Shown: positions 44,014-52,951, counted from the first letter of the stretch. The stretch is 64,000 bases of DNA from Moraxellaceae bacterium (GCA_031119205.1 JAVHYF010000003.1:133742-197741), one strand, 5' to 3'. Program-made: numbers and translations. The notes: a model not told the origin generated them from the sequence alone.

Positions 44014-44652
44014 CTAGGCCGTGGCCTCCTGTGCCACCAGGCCGCGACGCGCGGCGATGACGACCGCCTGGGTGCGGCTGGTGGCCTGCAGCTTGTCGAG
44101 GATCGCCTTCACATGCGCCTTCACCGTGCCCAGCGCGACGCCCAGCCGGCGGGCGATGTCCTTGTTCGACTCGCCGTGGGCCAGCCGCCCCAGCACGTCC
44201 AGCTCGCGCGGCGTAAGGCGCTCGTGGGCCAGGCTCTCGGCGAGGCAACGCGCAGAGGTGGGGCAGAACCAGCGTGAGCCACCGCTCAGCTTGTGGATGC
44301 CGGTGACGAATTCCTGCCGCGAGCAGGCCACCAGGCCGTAACCGTGCACGCCCTTGTCGAGCGCGGCGCGGATGGCGCGCTCACCCTGTTGGCTGGTCAG
44401 CACCATGACCCGGGCGCCGCGGCCGTCGCGATGCGTGCGGCGTTGCCGCTCCAGCATCTGCAGGCCGGTGTCATAGTCGGTCACGACGATGTCGGCGTGG
44501 TCCTCCTGTGGGGTTTCGGGCGAGCCCGCCCCCACCTGTACCGACACGCCGGGCTGGTCGCGCAGCACGGAGGCGACGCCGGACGCCAGCAGGGGCGACG
44601 ACAGGGTGACGAGAACATTGATGGGTGCACTGCTACTGGTCATGGCGAACAT
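44014..44652 (-). CDS. LuxR/FixJ-type response regulator
   Basis: 212 residues from the ATG at 44652, which has a GGGGAT site. N-terminal receiver-like domain with ADIVVTDYDTG as the acceptor region; the usual N-terminal acidic pair and Lys are not clear, so it may be a pseudo-receiver. C-terminal LuxR helix-turn-helix: RLTPRELDVLGRLAHGESNKDIARRL and LGTVKAHVKAILDKL. No kinase next to it. An operator-like 15-mer lies about 150 bp upstream. Confidence 0.85.
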   Translation of the reverse strand: MFAMTSSSAPINVLVTLSSPLLASGVASVLRDQPGVSVQVGAGSPETPQEDHADIVVTDYDTGLQMLERQRRTHRDGRGARVMVLTSQQGERAIRAALDKGVHGYGLVACSRQEFVTGIHKLSGGSRWFCPTSARCLAESLAHERLTPRELDVLGRLAHGESNKDIARRLGVALGTVKAHVKAILDKLQATSRTQAVVIAARRGLVAQEATA

Positions 44653-44800
44653 GGCGTATCCCCTTTTTTTCGCAGGAAGGCATACCTCTGCGGCGGGACA
44701 CATGCATGCAGCCAGGGTGGAGGCCGACCATCCGTCGAAGAGGGGTGGTGGCAGATTCGGCGGACAACGTGTCCGCTCTGTAACGTCCGGCCACACATGC

Positions 44801-44815
44801 GTGTCAGATGACATG
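44801..44815. promoter_or_regulatory. Second copy of the GTGTCAGATGACATG motif
   Basis: Identical over 15 bp to 25409-25423. The core TGTCAGATGACA (44802-44813) is a near-palindrome. It lies upstream of the LuxR-type gene. The rest of the 44653-44904 gap holds a GC hairpin (44870-44877 with 44894-44901) just after the cfa gene stop. Confidence 0.5.
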
Positions 44816-44904
44816 CACGTGTAGCCACGCGGGGGGCGGGAGGTGGGGAATGAGGGGTGGGACAGACGGGCGGGGCCGTGACCGGGCGATGGCGGCCCCG
44901 CCGC

Positions 44905-46191
44905 TCAGGAGGGCCGCTGCAGGGTGTACAACCCGACGTCCACGCGCCCGCTGCGGAAGCCGGCTTCGCAGTAGGACAGGTAGTACTCCCACAGGCGGCC
45001 GAAGCGTGCGTCGAAGCCCAGCGCGGCGATGGCGGGCCAGGCCTGGCGGAAGCGCCTGCGCCATTCCACCAGGGTGGCGGCGTAGCTGGGGCCGAAGGTC
45101 TCGCTGGCCGTGAGCTGCAGGCCGGCGCGCTCCGTCTCGCGCTGCAGGGCGCCGGGCGACGGCAGCATGCCGCCGGGGAAAATGAAGCGCTGGATGAAAT
45201 CCACGTTGCGGCGGTAGTGCTCGAAGCGCGCATCGTCGATGGTGATCGCCTGGATCACGGCGACACCGCCTGGCTTCAGGCGGTCGTGCAGCGTGCGGAA
45301 GTAGGTGGGCCAGTGACGCTCGCCGACCGCCTCGATCATCTCGATGGACACGATGCGGTCGTACTCGCCGTGGCCTTCCGGTGCCCGGTAGTCCTGCAGG
45401 CGCAGGTCGATGCGGTCCGACAGGCCCTCGCGCACGACTCGCTCCTGCGCGTGGGCGAGCTGCTCGGACGACAGCGTGAGCCCGGTGACGTGCGCGTCCG
45501 CGGTGTGTGCCAGTGCGCAGGCCAATGCGCCCCAGCCGCAACCGATTTCCAGCACGCGCGCCGGTGCGTCGCCCGCCGGCAACTCCAGCAGTTCGGCGAC
45601 GCGGCGCAGCTTTGCTGCCTGGGCCTGCTCCAGCGTGTCATCGGCGCGGCGATAGATACCACTGGAATAGACGAGATCGGGGTCCAGCCAATGCCGGTAG
45701 AAGTCGTTGCCGAGGTCGTAGTGGAAGGCGATGTTGCGACGGCTGCCGCGCCGGGTGTTGTCGCGGCGGCGATGCCCGAGTTGCAGCAACAGGCGCAGCG
45801 GCCAGGCGGCTGCCAGCTCGTCGTCCCAGCCGGTGTCGTTGCGGATGCCGGCTTCGAGCAGGGCAGTGAGATCCGGTGTGCTCCAGTCGCCATCCCTATA
45901 GGACTCGGCCAGGCCGATGTCGCCGCGTAACAGCATACGCAGCAAGGGGCGCCAGCGATGCAGGTGGATTGAAGCCGCGGGTCCGGGGGCGGTGCCTTCG
46001 CCATGCAGGCGGGTGCCGTCAGGCAGGCGCAGCTCGATGCTGCCGGCCTGCAGGCGCGCCAGCAATGCCTGGGCGAGGCGTCGCAGCGGGCGGCTCATCA
46101 GGCTGTCGGGCGACAGGCGTGGCCTGCGGGTGGCGAGATTGACGTCGAAGGACAGGCCGTCTTGCGGCAGCGCGCGTGTTCCAGAATCCAT
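44905..46191 (-). CDS. cfa: Cyclopropane-fatty-acid-synthase-like methyltransferase 1
   Basis: 428 residues, SAM-dependent. N-terminal lipid-binding part, then NIAFHYDLGNDFYRHWLDP, motif I VLEIGCGWGALA, and IVSIEMIEAVGERHWPTYF and FIFPGGMLPS family motifs. Adds a methylene or methyl group to unsaturated membrane lipids. It is the third gene of the operon FAD oxidoreductase-DUF1365-cfa (gap 4 bp). This group, near an ECF sigma/ChrR pair, resembles the Rhodobacter RpoE regulon. Confidence 0.9.
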   Translation of the reverse strand: MDSGTRALPQDGLSFDVNLATRRPRLSPDSLMSRPLRRLAQALLARLQAGSIELRLPDGTRLHGEGTAPGPAASIHLHRWRPLLRMLLRGDIGLAESYRDGDWSTPDLTALLEAGIRNDTGWDDELAAAWPLRLLLQLGHRRRDNTRRGSRRNIAFHYDLGNDFYRHWLDPDLVYSSGIYRRADDTLEQAQAAKLRRVAELLELPAGDAPARVLEIGCGWGALACALAHTADAHVTGLTLSSEQLAHAQERVVREGLSDRIDLRLQDYRAPEGHGEYDRIVSIEMIEAVGERHWPTYFRTLHDRLKPGGVAVIQAITIDDARFEHYRRNVDFIQRFIFPGGMLPSPGALQRETERAGLQLTASETFGPSYAATLVEWRRRFRQAWPAIAALGFDARFGRLWEYYLSYCEAGFRSGRVDVGLYTLQRPS

Positions 46192-46195
46192 GTGC

Positions 46196-47011
46196 TCAGT
46201 TCCCTTCGGCTTGCGCTCGTGACACGGTGATGGCGACCGGCGCTTCCGACGGCCTGTTGAAGACTTTCACGCCCTTCAGCCACAGACGCAGCGCCTCCCA
46301 GTGGATGCCGACGATCACCTTCAGGGTGAGCAGCGGATGACCGAATAAGAGGCGCAGCAGGTTGGCGTCGTCCAGCGGGCGGCGTGTGGAGGCGTACTCG
46401 GCGACGAGCGTGCGGCCGTCGGCGTCATGCACATCCACCACCAGTTTCATGCGCATGCGCGATGCCGCCGGCGGCAGCACGCGGAAGCGGTATTCCATGT
46501 CGAGGCCGAGGAAGGGCGAGACGTGGAAGCGCTTGGCGCATTGCTGGCGCACAGCCGCAGCATCGTGCGGGCCGGCGTCGCGTTGGTCGGCATCGACCTC
46601 CAGCAGGTAGCAGTGGCGCTCGCCGAAGGTGTTGTTCACTTCGTAGAGGATTGCCCGCAATGCCCCCTGGGTGTCATGGCAGAAGTACACGCTGAGCGGA
46701 TTGAAGACATAGCCCAGCACGCGCGGCATGGCGAAGAGCTGGATGCGGCCGTCATGCGGAAGACCGGCCTCGCGCAGGCGGCCGCGTACCCAGGGGGTCA
46801 GCCCGGTGGTGGTGCCGGCTCCGTGATCGCGCTCGTGGAAGCTGAAGAGGTTGAAGCGGTTGAGCGAGAACAGGCGCAGCCGCGATGCGGTGTCCTGCAG
46901 CTCGTCGAGGTCCAGCAGCATCGAGTACATGCGGTAGCGCAGCAGGTGACGCTTTGGCCGCAGCCGCAGGTGCATCAATGAACCAGCGTAGAGCGCGGAG
47001 CCCTGGGTCAT
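46196..47011 (-). CDS. DUF1365 family protein
   Basis: 271 residues from the ATG at 47011. Family markers: HLRLRPKRHLLRYRMYSMLLD in part, GYVFNPLSVYFCHD, NTFGERHCYLL, KRFHVSPFLGLDMEYRF. It overlaps the FAD gene's stop (ATGA) and lies 4 bp before cfa. Function is not established, but it almost always travels with this FAD oxidoreductase and Cfa-like enzymes, pointing to lipid modification. Confidence 0.92.
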   Translation of the reverse strand: MTQGSALYAGSLMHLRLRPKRHLLRYRMYSMLLDLDELQDTASRLRLFSLNRFNLFSFHERDHGAGTTTGLTPWVRGRLREAGLPHDGRIQLFAMPRVLGYVFNPLSVYFCHDTQGALRAILYEVNNTFGERHCYLLEVDADQRDAGPHDAAAVRQQCAKRFHVSPFLGLDMEYRFRVLPPAASRMRMKLVVDVHDADGRTLVAEYASTRRPLDDANLLRLLFGHPLLTLKVIVGIHWEALRLWLKGVKVFNRPSEAPVAITVSRAQAEGN

Positions 47012-48417
47012 GGCTGCGCGGCCTGTGTGGTGGGCAAGGCGGTTGGCATCGCGGCGGGCAAGTCGGCTGGCAGCGGAATGCGACCGGACTCGTTGGCGAC
47101 CGTCCAGGGCCGGCGTACGCCACCTATGGCCTCCGCCACGGCCAGCCCCGACTGCAGGCCGTCTTCGTGGAAGCCGGCGCCGAAGTATGCGCCGCAGAAC
47201 CAGGTGCGCTGGCAGCCCTGCAGGGACCACAGCCTTTCCTGCGCTTCCAGCGCGGCGGCATCGAACAAGGGGTGGGTGTAATGCTCGGTATGCCAGGTGC
47301 GATCGGCCGCGGGCGCGCGTGGCGGGTTGAGGGTCACGAAGAAGGATTGTTCGCTGGGCAAACCCTGCAGCGGGTTCATCCAGTAGCTGACGCACAGGTC
47401 TTTGCCGTCCGCACCGCTGGCGAGGTAGTTCCAGCTCGACCACACGGCACGCCGCTGCGGCATCAGCGCGGGGTCGGAGTGCAGCACGGCAAGGTTGTGG
47501 CTGTAGGCGAATGCGCCGAGCAGGGCCTGCTCGTCCGCGCTGGGTTGGGCGAGCAGGCGCAGGGCCTCGTCGGCGTGGGTGGCGATCACCACCTGGTCGA
47601 AGCGGCGCACGCTGCTGCTCGCGGTGGTGATGTTCACACCGAGCTCATCGCGCTGCACGGACTCCACGCGTTCGCCCAGGCGCAGTGCGTCACCCAGTGC
47701 CGCGCCTAGGCGGCGCACGTATTCGCGGCTGCCGCCGACCACCGTCCGCCAGGCTGGGCGGTTGCTCAGCTTCAGCAGGTTGTGGTTCTCGCAGAAGCGC
47801 ACGAAGGCGGCCACCGGATAGCGGCCGATGGCCGCGGCGGGTGCCGACCAGATGGCCGCCGCCATCGGGTACAGGTGATCCTGGCGGAAGGCTTCGCCGT
47901 AGCCACGCATGTCGAGCCAGGCGTCCAGCGACATGCGGCCGTGCTGCGTCGCGTCGCGCGGGGCCTCGCGATAGAAGCGCACCAGTTCGAGCAGCATCGA
48001 CCAGAAGCGCGGGCTGAACAGGTTGCGGCGCTGGGCGAACAGGCCGTTCAGGTCGGTGCCGGCGTATTCCAGCGCGCCTTCGCGCAGGCTCACCGCGAAG
48101 CTCATGTCGGTCTCGCGGGTCTCCACGCCCAGATGCCTGAACATGGCGTGCAGGTTCGGGTAGGTCGCCTCGTTGTAGACGATGAAGCCGGTATCCACCG
48201 GCGTCTCCTCGCCGCGCGGACCGCGCACCACCACGGTGTTGCTGTGGCCGCCAGCACGGCCGGCTGCCTCGAACAGCGTCACGCGGTGCCGCTGTGACAG
48301 CAACCAGGCGGCAGACAGGCCGGAGATGCCACTGCCGATCACGGCAATCTCCTGCGCTTCGCCCGCCAGTGGCTGGTCCCGCAACAATGTCATCGGTGCA
48401 TTCATCGGTGCATTCAA
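47008..48417 (-). CDS. FAD-dependent amine-oxidase-type oxidoreductase (lipid operon)
   Basis: 469 residues. FAD-binding motif AVIGSGISGLSAAWLLSQ followed by FEAAGRAGGHSNTV and a late GLQSGLAVAEAIGG. The start has a tandem repeat ATGAATGCACCG x2, giving MNAPMNAPM; 48417 is the first of three in-frame ATGs. First gene of the operon with DUF1365 and cfa. A homologous desaturase-type FAD protein in Rhodobacter acts in furan fatty acid synthesis; that match is from memory and is inference here. Confidence 0.88.
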   Translation of the reverse strand: MNAPMNAPMTLLRDQPLAGEAQEIAVIGSGISGLSAAWLLSQRHRVTLFEAAGRAGGHSNTVVVRGPRGEETPVDTGFIVYNEATYPNLHAMFRHLGVETRETDMSFAVSLREGALEYAGTDLNGLFAQRRNLFSPRFWSMLLELVRFYREAPRDATQHGRMSLDAWLDMRGYGEAFRQDHLYPMAAAIWSAPAAAIGRYPVAAFVRFCENHNLLKLSNRPAWRTVVGGSREYVRRLGAALGDALRLGERVESVQRDELGVNITTASSSVRRFDQVVIATHADEALRLLAQPSADEQALLGAFAYSHNLAVLHSDPALMPQRRAVWSSWNYLASGADGKDLCVSYWMNPLQGLPSEQSFFVTLNPPRAPAADRTWHTEHYTHPLFDAAALEAQERLWSLQGCQRTWFCGAYFGAGFHEDGLQSGLAVAEAIGGVRRPWTVANESGRIPLPADLPAAMPTALPTTQAAQP

Positions 48418-48489
48418 TTGCTGTCTCTGGCGAGGCGTGTGAGTAGTGTCGGACCGGGGACCGGCTGGCCGCCCCGCTGTTCCCTGCCC

Positions 48490-48519
48490 CTTGTACGTGG
48501 CGGCCGCGCGATTGGATCA
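48490..48519 (-). promoter_or_regulatory. ECF promoter for the FAD-DUF1365-cfa operon
   Basis: Minus strand: -35 TGATCC (plus 48514-48519), 18-bp spacer, -10 TACAAG (plus 48490-48495). About 65 bp to the start codon. Same layout as the two other promoters at 48531 and 52922. Confidence 0.75.
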
Positions 48520-48530
48520 CAGGACGGCAG

Positions 48531-48560
48531 TGATCCAGCCGGGCGTGCTTTACGTACAAT
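48531..48560 (+). promoter_or_regulatory. Autoregulatory ECF promoter of the sigma gene
   Basis: -35 TGATCC (48531-48536), 18-bp spacer, -10 TACAAT (48555-48560). Divergent from the FAD operon promoter. From memory, TGATCC is the -35 of Rhodobacter RpoE (ECF11) promoters. Confidence 0.75.
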
Positions 48561-48645
48561 CTGCATGAACCACCCCGAGCCAGGAACCCCGCCTCGCGAA
48601 GTGCCCGCGCCCGCAGCCGCCCGGTCGCGGCCGAGCCATCTGACG

Positions 48646-49254
48646 ATGCTGACGCCCACCGACCGCCGGGACGCCGTGCCCACGCCGGACGCCCTGGCCG
48701 ACCTGCTGCAGGCGGTGAGCGAAGCACGCGATCATGCCGCCTTCGCCGCGCTGTTCCGCCACTTCGCGCCGCGCATCAAGGCCTACCTGATCCGCCGTGG
48801 GGTTGCGCCCGGTCAGGCCGAAGACCTCGCGCAGGAGGCGATGGTCAACGTGTGGCGCAAGGCCGCCTCCTTCGACCGCCAGCGCGCCGCCGCCTCGACC
48901 TGGATCTTCACGATTGCCCGCAACCTTCGCATCGACCAGCTGCGGCATGACCGCGACGCCACAAGCGCCGCAATGCCAGCGGACGAGGATGCCGAAGACA
49001 TCGCCCATGACATCGTCGACAACAGCCCGCTGCCCTGCGACCACGCTGCCAGCGCCGAGATCGGCCTCGGCGTGCGCGCGGCCATCGACAGCCTGCCGCC
49101 GGAGCAGGCACGCGTGCTGCAACTGTCCTTCTACGAGGACCAGCCGCACGCAGCCATCGCCGAAGCGCTGGCGATCCCGCTGGGAACGGTGAAATCACGC
49201 ATCCGTCTTGCCGTCGGCCAGTTGCGCCAGCGGCTGGAGTACCTGAAATCATGA
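48646..49254 (+). CDS. rpoE: ECF sigma factor, RpoE/ChrR type
   Basis: 202 residues from the ATG at 48646. Region 2 (FAALFRHFAPRIKAYLIRRG, AEDLAQEAMVNVWRKA, STWIFTIARNLRIDQLR) and region 4 (LPPEQARVLQLSFYED, GTVKSRIRLAVGQLRQRL) are clear. An in-frame ATG at 48565 would add 27 residues but lies only 4 bp after the -10 box, so the transcript would begin inside that codon; I therefore favour 48646. The stop overlaps the anti-sigma start (ATGA). Predicted to control the two flanking lipid operons. Confidence 0.9.
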   Translation: MLTPTDRRDAVPTPDALADLLQAVSEARDHAAFAALFRHFAPRIKAYLIRRGVAPGQAEDLAQEAMVNVWRKAASFDRQRAAASTWIFTIARNLRIDQLRHDRDATSAAMPADEDAEDIAHDIVDNSPLPCDHAASAEIGLGVRAAIDSLPPEQARVLQLSFYEDQPHAAIAEALAIPLGTVKSRIRLAVGQLRQRLEYLKS

Positions 49255-49904
49255 GTACGCATCACCCTGCCGACGATCTTCTGTTGTCGCTCGCGGCCGG
49301 CTCGCTGGACCGCGCCAGCGCCATCGTCGTGTCTGCGCACCTGGAATCCTGTACGCATTGCTGCCAGCAGCTCGAACTGCTGGAGGCCGTAGGTGGCGAG
49401 CTGCTGGCCGACATCGAGCCGGTGGACATGGAGATCGGCGCCTTCAGCCGCACGCTGGAACGCCTCGATCAACCTGTGTCCGTCGCTGTGGCGCAGGTGC
49501 CTGTTGTGCGGCCGGATCTGCCGGCCGGCATGCACTGGCCGCGCAGCCTGGACGGCTGCGACATCACGCCGTGGAAGCGCCTCGGCCCCGGCATGCGCTG
49601 GAGTCGCATCACGGTGCCAGGCGACCCGCAGGCGAATGCCTTCCTGCTGCGCATGGCCGCCGGCATGGAGCTGGCTGCGCACACCCACGGTGGTCGTGAG
49701 CTGACCCAGGTGCTGTACGGTGCCTTCGACGATGGCCGTGATGTGTGGCGCGCCGGTGACCTGGACGACGCCGACGGTGAGGTCCATCACCGGCCGGTGG
49801 TGACCGCCGAAAGCGAGTGCATCTGCCTGGTAGCGCTGACCGGTGGTCGCACCCGCTTCGATGGCTTCGTCGCGCGTGCGCTCGGCGCGTGGATGGGGAT
49901 CTAG
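49251..49904 (+). CDS. chrR: ChrR-type zinc anti-sigma factor
   Basis: 217 residues. N-terminal zinc anti-sigma motif HxxxCxxC (AHLESCTHCC, about 25-32), and a C-terminal cupin domain (about 95-200) with metal-ligand histidines AAHTHGGRELTQVL. ChrR of Rhodobacter releases RpoE upon singlet oxygen through both domains. Co-translated with the sigma gene by a 4-nt overlap. Confidence 0.92.
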   Translation: MSTHHPADDLLLSLAAGSLDRASAIVVSAHLESCTHCCQQLELLEAVGGELLADIEPVDMEIGAFSRTLERLDQPVSVAVAQVPVVRPDLPAGMHWPRSLDGCDITPWKRLGPGMRWSRITVPGDPQANAFLLRMAAGMELAAHTHGGRELTQVLYGAFDDGRDVWRAGDLDDADGEVHHRPVVTAESECICLVALTGGRTRFDGFVARALGAWMGI

Positions 49905-49989
49905 CTGGGTATCCAGCGCGGTATCTAGCGTGATATCCAGGCGCGCCTCGCTTCACGCCCCGGTCGCGTAGCCTGCGGGTGCGGCTGCG

Positions 49990-50391
49990 TCAGCGCAGCA
50001 CGCGTCTCGCCACCATCGCGCTCAGCGCGGTGAGGCTGCTGCCCCACACCAGGTCGATTGCAGTCAGCCGCCAGGGCCAGTCCTGCAGGGTGGCCTGGTT
50101 GGTGAGGTCATAGGTGCCGTAGGCCACCAGTCCGAAGAACGCCGCGCGCAGCGCGCTGATGCCTGCCGCCTCATCGCGCACGGTGGGCCGCACCGCGAAC
50201 ACCACCACGCCCGCCAGGTACAGCGGGTAGAAGAACGCCGCTGCGAGCAGATCCGGCTCGGCGGCCAGCAGATGGCCGAGCGCCGGCTGGTACAGGCGGC
50301 TGCCCATGAAGCTGAGCCAGGCCGCGTCGATGGGCAGGAAGACCACTGCGGTGGCGGCGAAGGCAATCAGGTAGGCGCGTACAGGTTTCAT
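49990..50391 (-). CDS. DUF2177 membrane protein
   Basis: 133 residues, four transmembrane helices. Family motif FLPIDAAWLSFMGSRLYQPALG and VAYGTYDLTNQATL. Last gene of the cfa2 operon, overlapping the preceding gene by 4 nt. Function unknown. Commonly found in ChrR-type sigma regulons. Confidence 0.9.
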   Translation of the reverse strand: MKPVRAYLIAFAATAVVFLPIDAAWLSFMGSRLYQPALGHLLAAEPDLLAAAFFYPLYLAGVVVFAVRPTVRDEAAGISALRAAFFGLVAYGTYDLTNQATLQDWPWRLTAIDLVWGSSLTALSAMVARRVLR

Positions 50392-51056
50392 GGCAGTCGA
50401 TAGCTCAGTGCATGTTTGCCGGACACGAGGGCATCGAGTCCGATCCATCGGCCGCGGCTGTCGTACCAGACCTCCAGCGGCCCCTCCGGTCCCTGCAGTT
50501 GCCAGCCCGTCGCCACCACCTGCTGGCCAGCGACCAGCAAGGTGGTGCTGCGCGCCGGCGCGATGCTCACCGCATCCAGCTTGCCGGTCTGCGGGTTCAG
50601 CAAGCGCGACTGACTGCGCAGGCCGGGGTTCCAGTAGGCGTAGCTGAACGCACAACCCGGCACCACGGCATCCTGCCGGGCCTTGTCGCGCGTCGTGCTG
50701 ACCCGCAGGGTACTGCCGTCCCGCCGGCTCTCCACGACTGACAGATCGCCATCGTCGTCCGTTCTCGACGACAGGGCGGCAAGGCAGCCCTCGCGCCAGC
50801 GTTCGCGTGCTTCATGGCGGTAGCGGTACACGACGATGCCGAGGATACGCACGTCATACTCGGCGCGGCTGTCCAGTTGCCAGTCGCCGGATTGCTCATC
50901 CGACGCCGACAGCACGAAACGGTGACGACCGATGGGTTTGCCATCCAGGGTGACCGCGAAATCCCACTGACTGGCCTGCAAGGCAAGCTCTGCGTGGCCT
51001 GCGGGCGCGCATGCCAGGGTTGCGACGGCGAGCATGCCGCACAGCGGGCGCCTCAT
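50388..51056 (-). CDS. Exported DUF6134-like protein
   Basis: 222 residues from the ATG at 51056. Signal peptide MRRPLCGMLAVATLACAPAGHA. Beta-rich mature part: DFAVTLDGKPIGRHRFVLS, YDVRILGIVVYRYRHEARE, WQLQGPEGPLEVWYDSRGRW. I think this is DUF6134, periplasmic, function unknown. Overlaps both neighbours by ATGA, so part of the lipid operon. Confidence 0.78.
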   Translation of the reverse strand: MRRPLCGMLAVATLACAPAGHAELALQASQWDFAVTLDGKPIGRHRFVLSASDEQSGDWQLDSRAEYDVRILGIVVYRYRHEARERWREGCLAALSSRTDDDGDLSVVESRRDGSTLRVSTTRDKARQDAVVPGCAFSYAYWNPGLRSQSRLLNPQTGKLDAVSIAPARSTTLLVAGQQVVATGWQLQGPEGPLEVWYDSRGRWIGLDALVSGKHALSYRLP

Positions 51057-51847
51057 GTCGGCTTGCCGCGCCGAGGACCGGGCAGGAAGGCGTTGGTGCG
51101 CGCCATGTACTCGCGGTACGCCGGCCGGCGTTCGGTGATGTCCTGCTCCAGCAGGCTGACGCCGGACACCCGCAGCAACAGCACCGTCATCAGCAGCGGC
51201 GACAGCAGCGTCCACCAGGCGCCACCCGCGCAGCCCATAAGGCCGAGGCCCCACCAGATGCAGGCCTCGCCGAAGTAGTTGGGATGGCGGGTGTACGCCC
51301 ACAGGCCTGCCTGCATGACCTTGTCGTGATTTGCGGGGTCGCGCTTGAAGGCGGCGAGCTGGGCGTCGGCGATGGTCTCGATGACGATGCCGCCCGCCGC
51401 CAGAAGAATGCCGAAGGCATCCAGCCAGCCCAGTGGCGTGCGGCTGGCGATGCCGGTCAGCAATGGCGCGCTGATCACCCATGCGAGCACGGCCTGCAGG
51501 CCGAACACGATGTAGAGGCTGCGCCAGACGAACGACGGGCCGCGGCGTTCGCGCATCTCGGCGTAGCGGCGGTCTTCCCCCTTGCCGTGGTTACGTGCGC
51601 TGATGTAGACAGCGAGCCGCACGCCCCAGACCACGACCAGCACCATGAGCCACACCGCACGCGCCGTCGGCGGCCAGTGGACCACTACGTAGATGGCCGT
51701 TGCCAGAACGAAGAACAGGGACCACAGGGTGTCGGCCACGCTGACGTCACGTTGCCGCAGGCTCCACAGCCAGCCGAGCACCGCCAGCACCAGCATGGCC
51801 GCGAGCGAAGTCAGCGCGCTGTCCATCAGGGTGTCGAAGTACTGCAT
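51053..51847 (-). CDS. DUF1295 membrane steroid-reductase-like protein
   Basis: 264 residues with about six transmembrane helices, from the ATG at 51847. C-terminal motif GLWAYTRHPNYFGEACIWWG is the ICMT/steroid 5-alpha-reductase signature, and RRGPSFVWRSLYIVFGLQ is DUF1295-specific. Possibly a reductase of unsaturated lipids. It lies 8 bp after cfa2 in the operon. Confidence 0.9.
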   Translation of the reverse strand: MQYFDTLMDSALTSLAAMLVLAVLGWLWSLRQRDVSVADTLWSLFFVLATAIYVVVHWPPTARAVWLMVLVVVWGVRLAVYISARNHGKGEDRRYAEMRERRGPSFVWRSLYIVFGLQAVLAWVISAPLLTGIASRTPLGWLDAFGILLAAGGIVIETIADAQLAAFKRDPANHDKVMQAGLWAYTRHPNYFGEACIWWGLGLMGCAGGAWWTLLSPLLMTVLLLRVSGVSLLEQDITERRPAYREYMARTNAFLPGPRRGKPT

Positions 51848-51855
51848 GGTCTCTC

Positions 51856-52893
51856 TCAGCCGCGCTTCTCGAACAGGTAGTGGCTGACCCACCAGCGCTG
51901 TCCGTCCTCGAAGCCGAACAGCTCGGCGACCGACATGAAGAAGATGCGCCAGCGCATCCACCAGCGTTCGGCGTCCTGTCCGTAGGTGCCGGCGAACAGC
52001 GGTGCCAGCGTGTCGCGCTGCGCATCCATGCGCGCCAGCCAGGCCTCGGCCGTCTTCTGGTAGTGACGGCCATCCCAGCGCCAGCGCTGCAGCAGGCGCA
52101 GGTCGTCCTGGCAACGCAGGGCCGTGTCGTCGGCGGGCATCATGCCGCCGGAGAAGAAATGGCTGCTCATCCAGTCGCTGGCGTCACGCTCGACGAAGGC
52201 GTAAGGCGCGCCACCGTGCACGAACACGTGCATGAAGAAGCGACCGTCCGGCTTCAGCCAGCCGGCGACGCGCGCGAAGGCTGCCGGCCAGTTGCGCAGG
52301 TGCTCGAACATCTCCACCGACACGATGCGGTCGAAGCGCTCCGGGGTGTCGAAGTGGTTGAAGTCCTGCGTGATGACCTGCAGGTTGCTGAGCCCGCGCT
52401 CGCGCGCCATCGCCTCGATGGCAAGGCGCTGCGACGCGCTGTTCGACACTGCGGTGATCTGCGACGCAGGGTAGTGCTCGGCCATCCACAGGCTGAGCGA
52501 GCCCCAGCCGCAGCCGAGTTCCAGGATGCGCTGGCCATTCGCCAGCCCGGCCCGCTCGCAGGTCGCGGCCAGCGCCGCGGCTTCCGCCTCATCCAGCGAA
52601 CGCGCCTGCTCGTCCCACAGACAGCAGCTGTACTTGCGGTGCCAGCCGAGCACCGCCGCGAAGAACGCCGCGGGCACTTCGTAGTGCTGGGCGTTCGCCT
52701 TATCCGGCAGCAGCGCCAGCGGCGCCTGCGACAACTCCGCGAAGAAGGCCTCGCCGAGCGCGGCCGCCGCTTCCGCGTCATCGGCATGCACCTCGTCCAG
52801 CCGCTCTCGCAACAGGCGTCGCACGCCCATGCGGATCACGCTGTCCGGCACGAGTCCCTGTTCCACCCAGCTCACTGCGCGCGCCACGCTCAT
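51856..52893 (-). CDS. Cyclopropane-fatty-acid-synthase-like methyltransferase 2
   Basis: 345 residues. The ATG at 52893 (GGGAGAG site) is set by the ECF promoter upstream; an earlier in-frame ATG at 52974 lies before that promoter. Motifs: YEVPAAFFAAVLGWHRKYSC, ILELGCGWGSLSLWMAE, IVSVEMFEHLRNW, FFSGGMMPADDTAL. Shorter and different from the cfa at 44905: it belongs to the Cfa-like group without the N-terminal domain. It could methylate vaccenate chains (UfaM-like), an inference from operon context. Confidence 0.9.
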   Translation of the reverse strand: MSVARAVSWVEQGLVPDSVIRMGVRRLLRERLDEVHADDAEAAAALGEAFFAELSQAPLALLPDKANAQHYEVPAAFFAAVLGWHRKYSCCLWDEQARSLDEAEAAALAATCERAGLANGQRILELGCGWGSLSLWMAEHYPASQITAVSNSASQRLAIEAMARERGLSNLQVITQDFNHFDTPERFDRIVSVEMFEHLRNWPAAFARVAGWLKPDGRFFMHVFVHGGAPYAFVERDASDWMSSHFFSGGMMPADDTALRCQDDLRLLQRWRWDGRHYQKTAEAWLARMDAQRDTLAPLFAGTYGQDAERWWMRWRIFFMSVAELFGFEDGQRWWVSHYLFEKRG

Positions 52894-52921
52894 TGCCACT
52901 CTCCCGTCGTCCGTGTTCCGC

Positions 52922-52951
52922 GGTGTACGGATGCAGAGGCGTGATGGATCA
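52922..52951 (-). promoter_or_regulatory. ECF promoter of the cfa2 operon
   Basis: Minus strand: -35 TGATCC (plus 52946-52951), 18-bp spacer, -10 TACACC (plus 52922-52927). Third copy of the TGATCC-N18-TAC layout. The 52952-53114 remainder of the gap shows nothing else. Confidence 0.7.
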
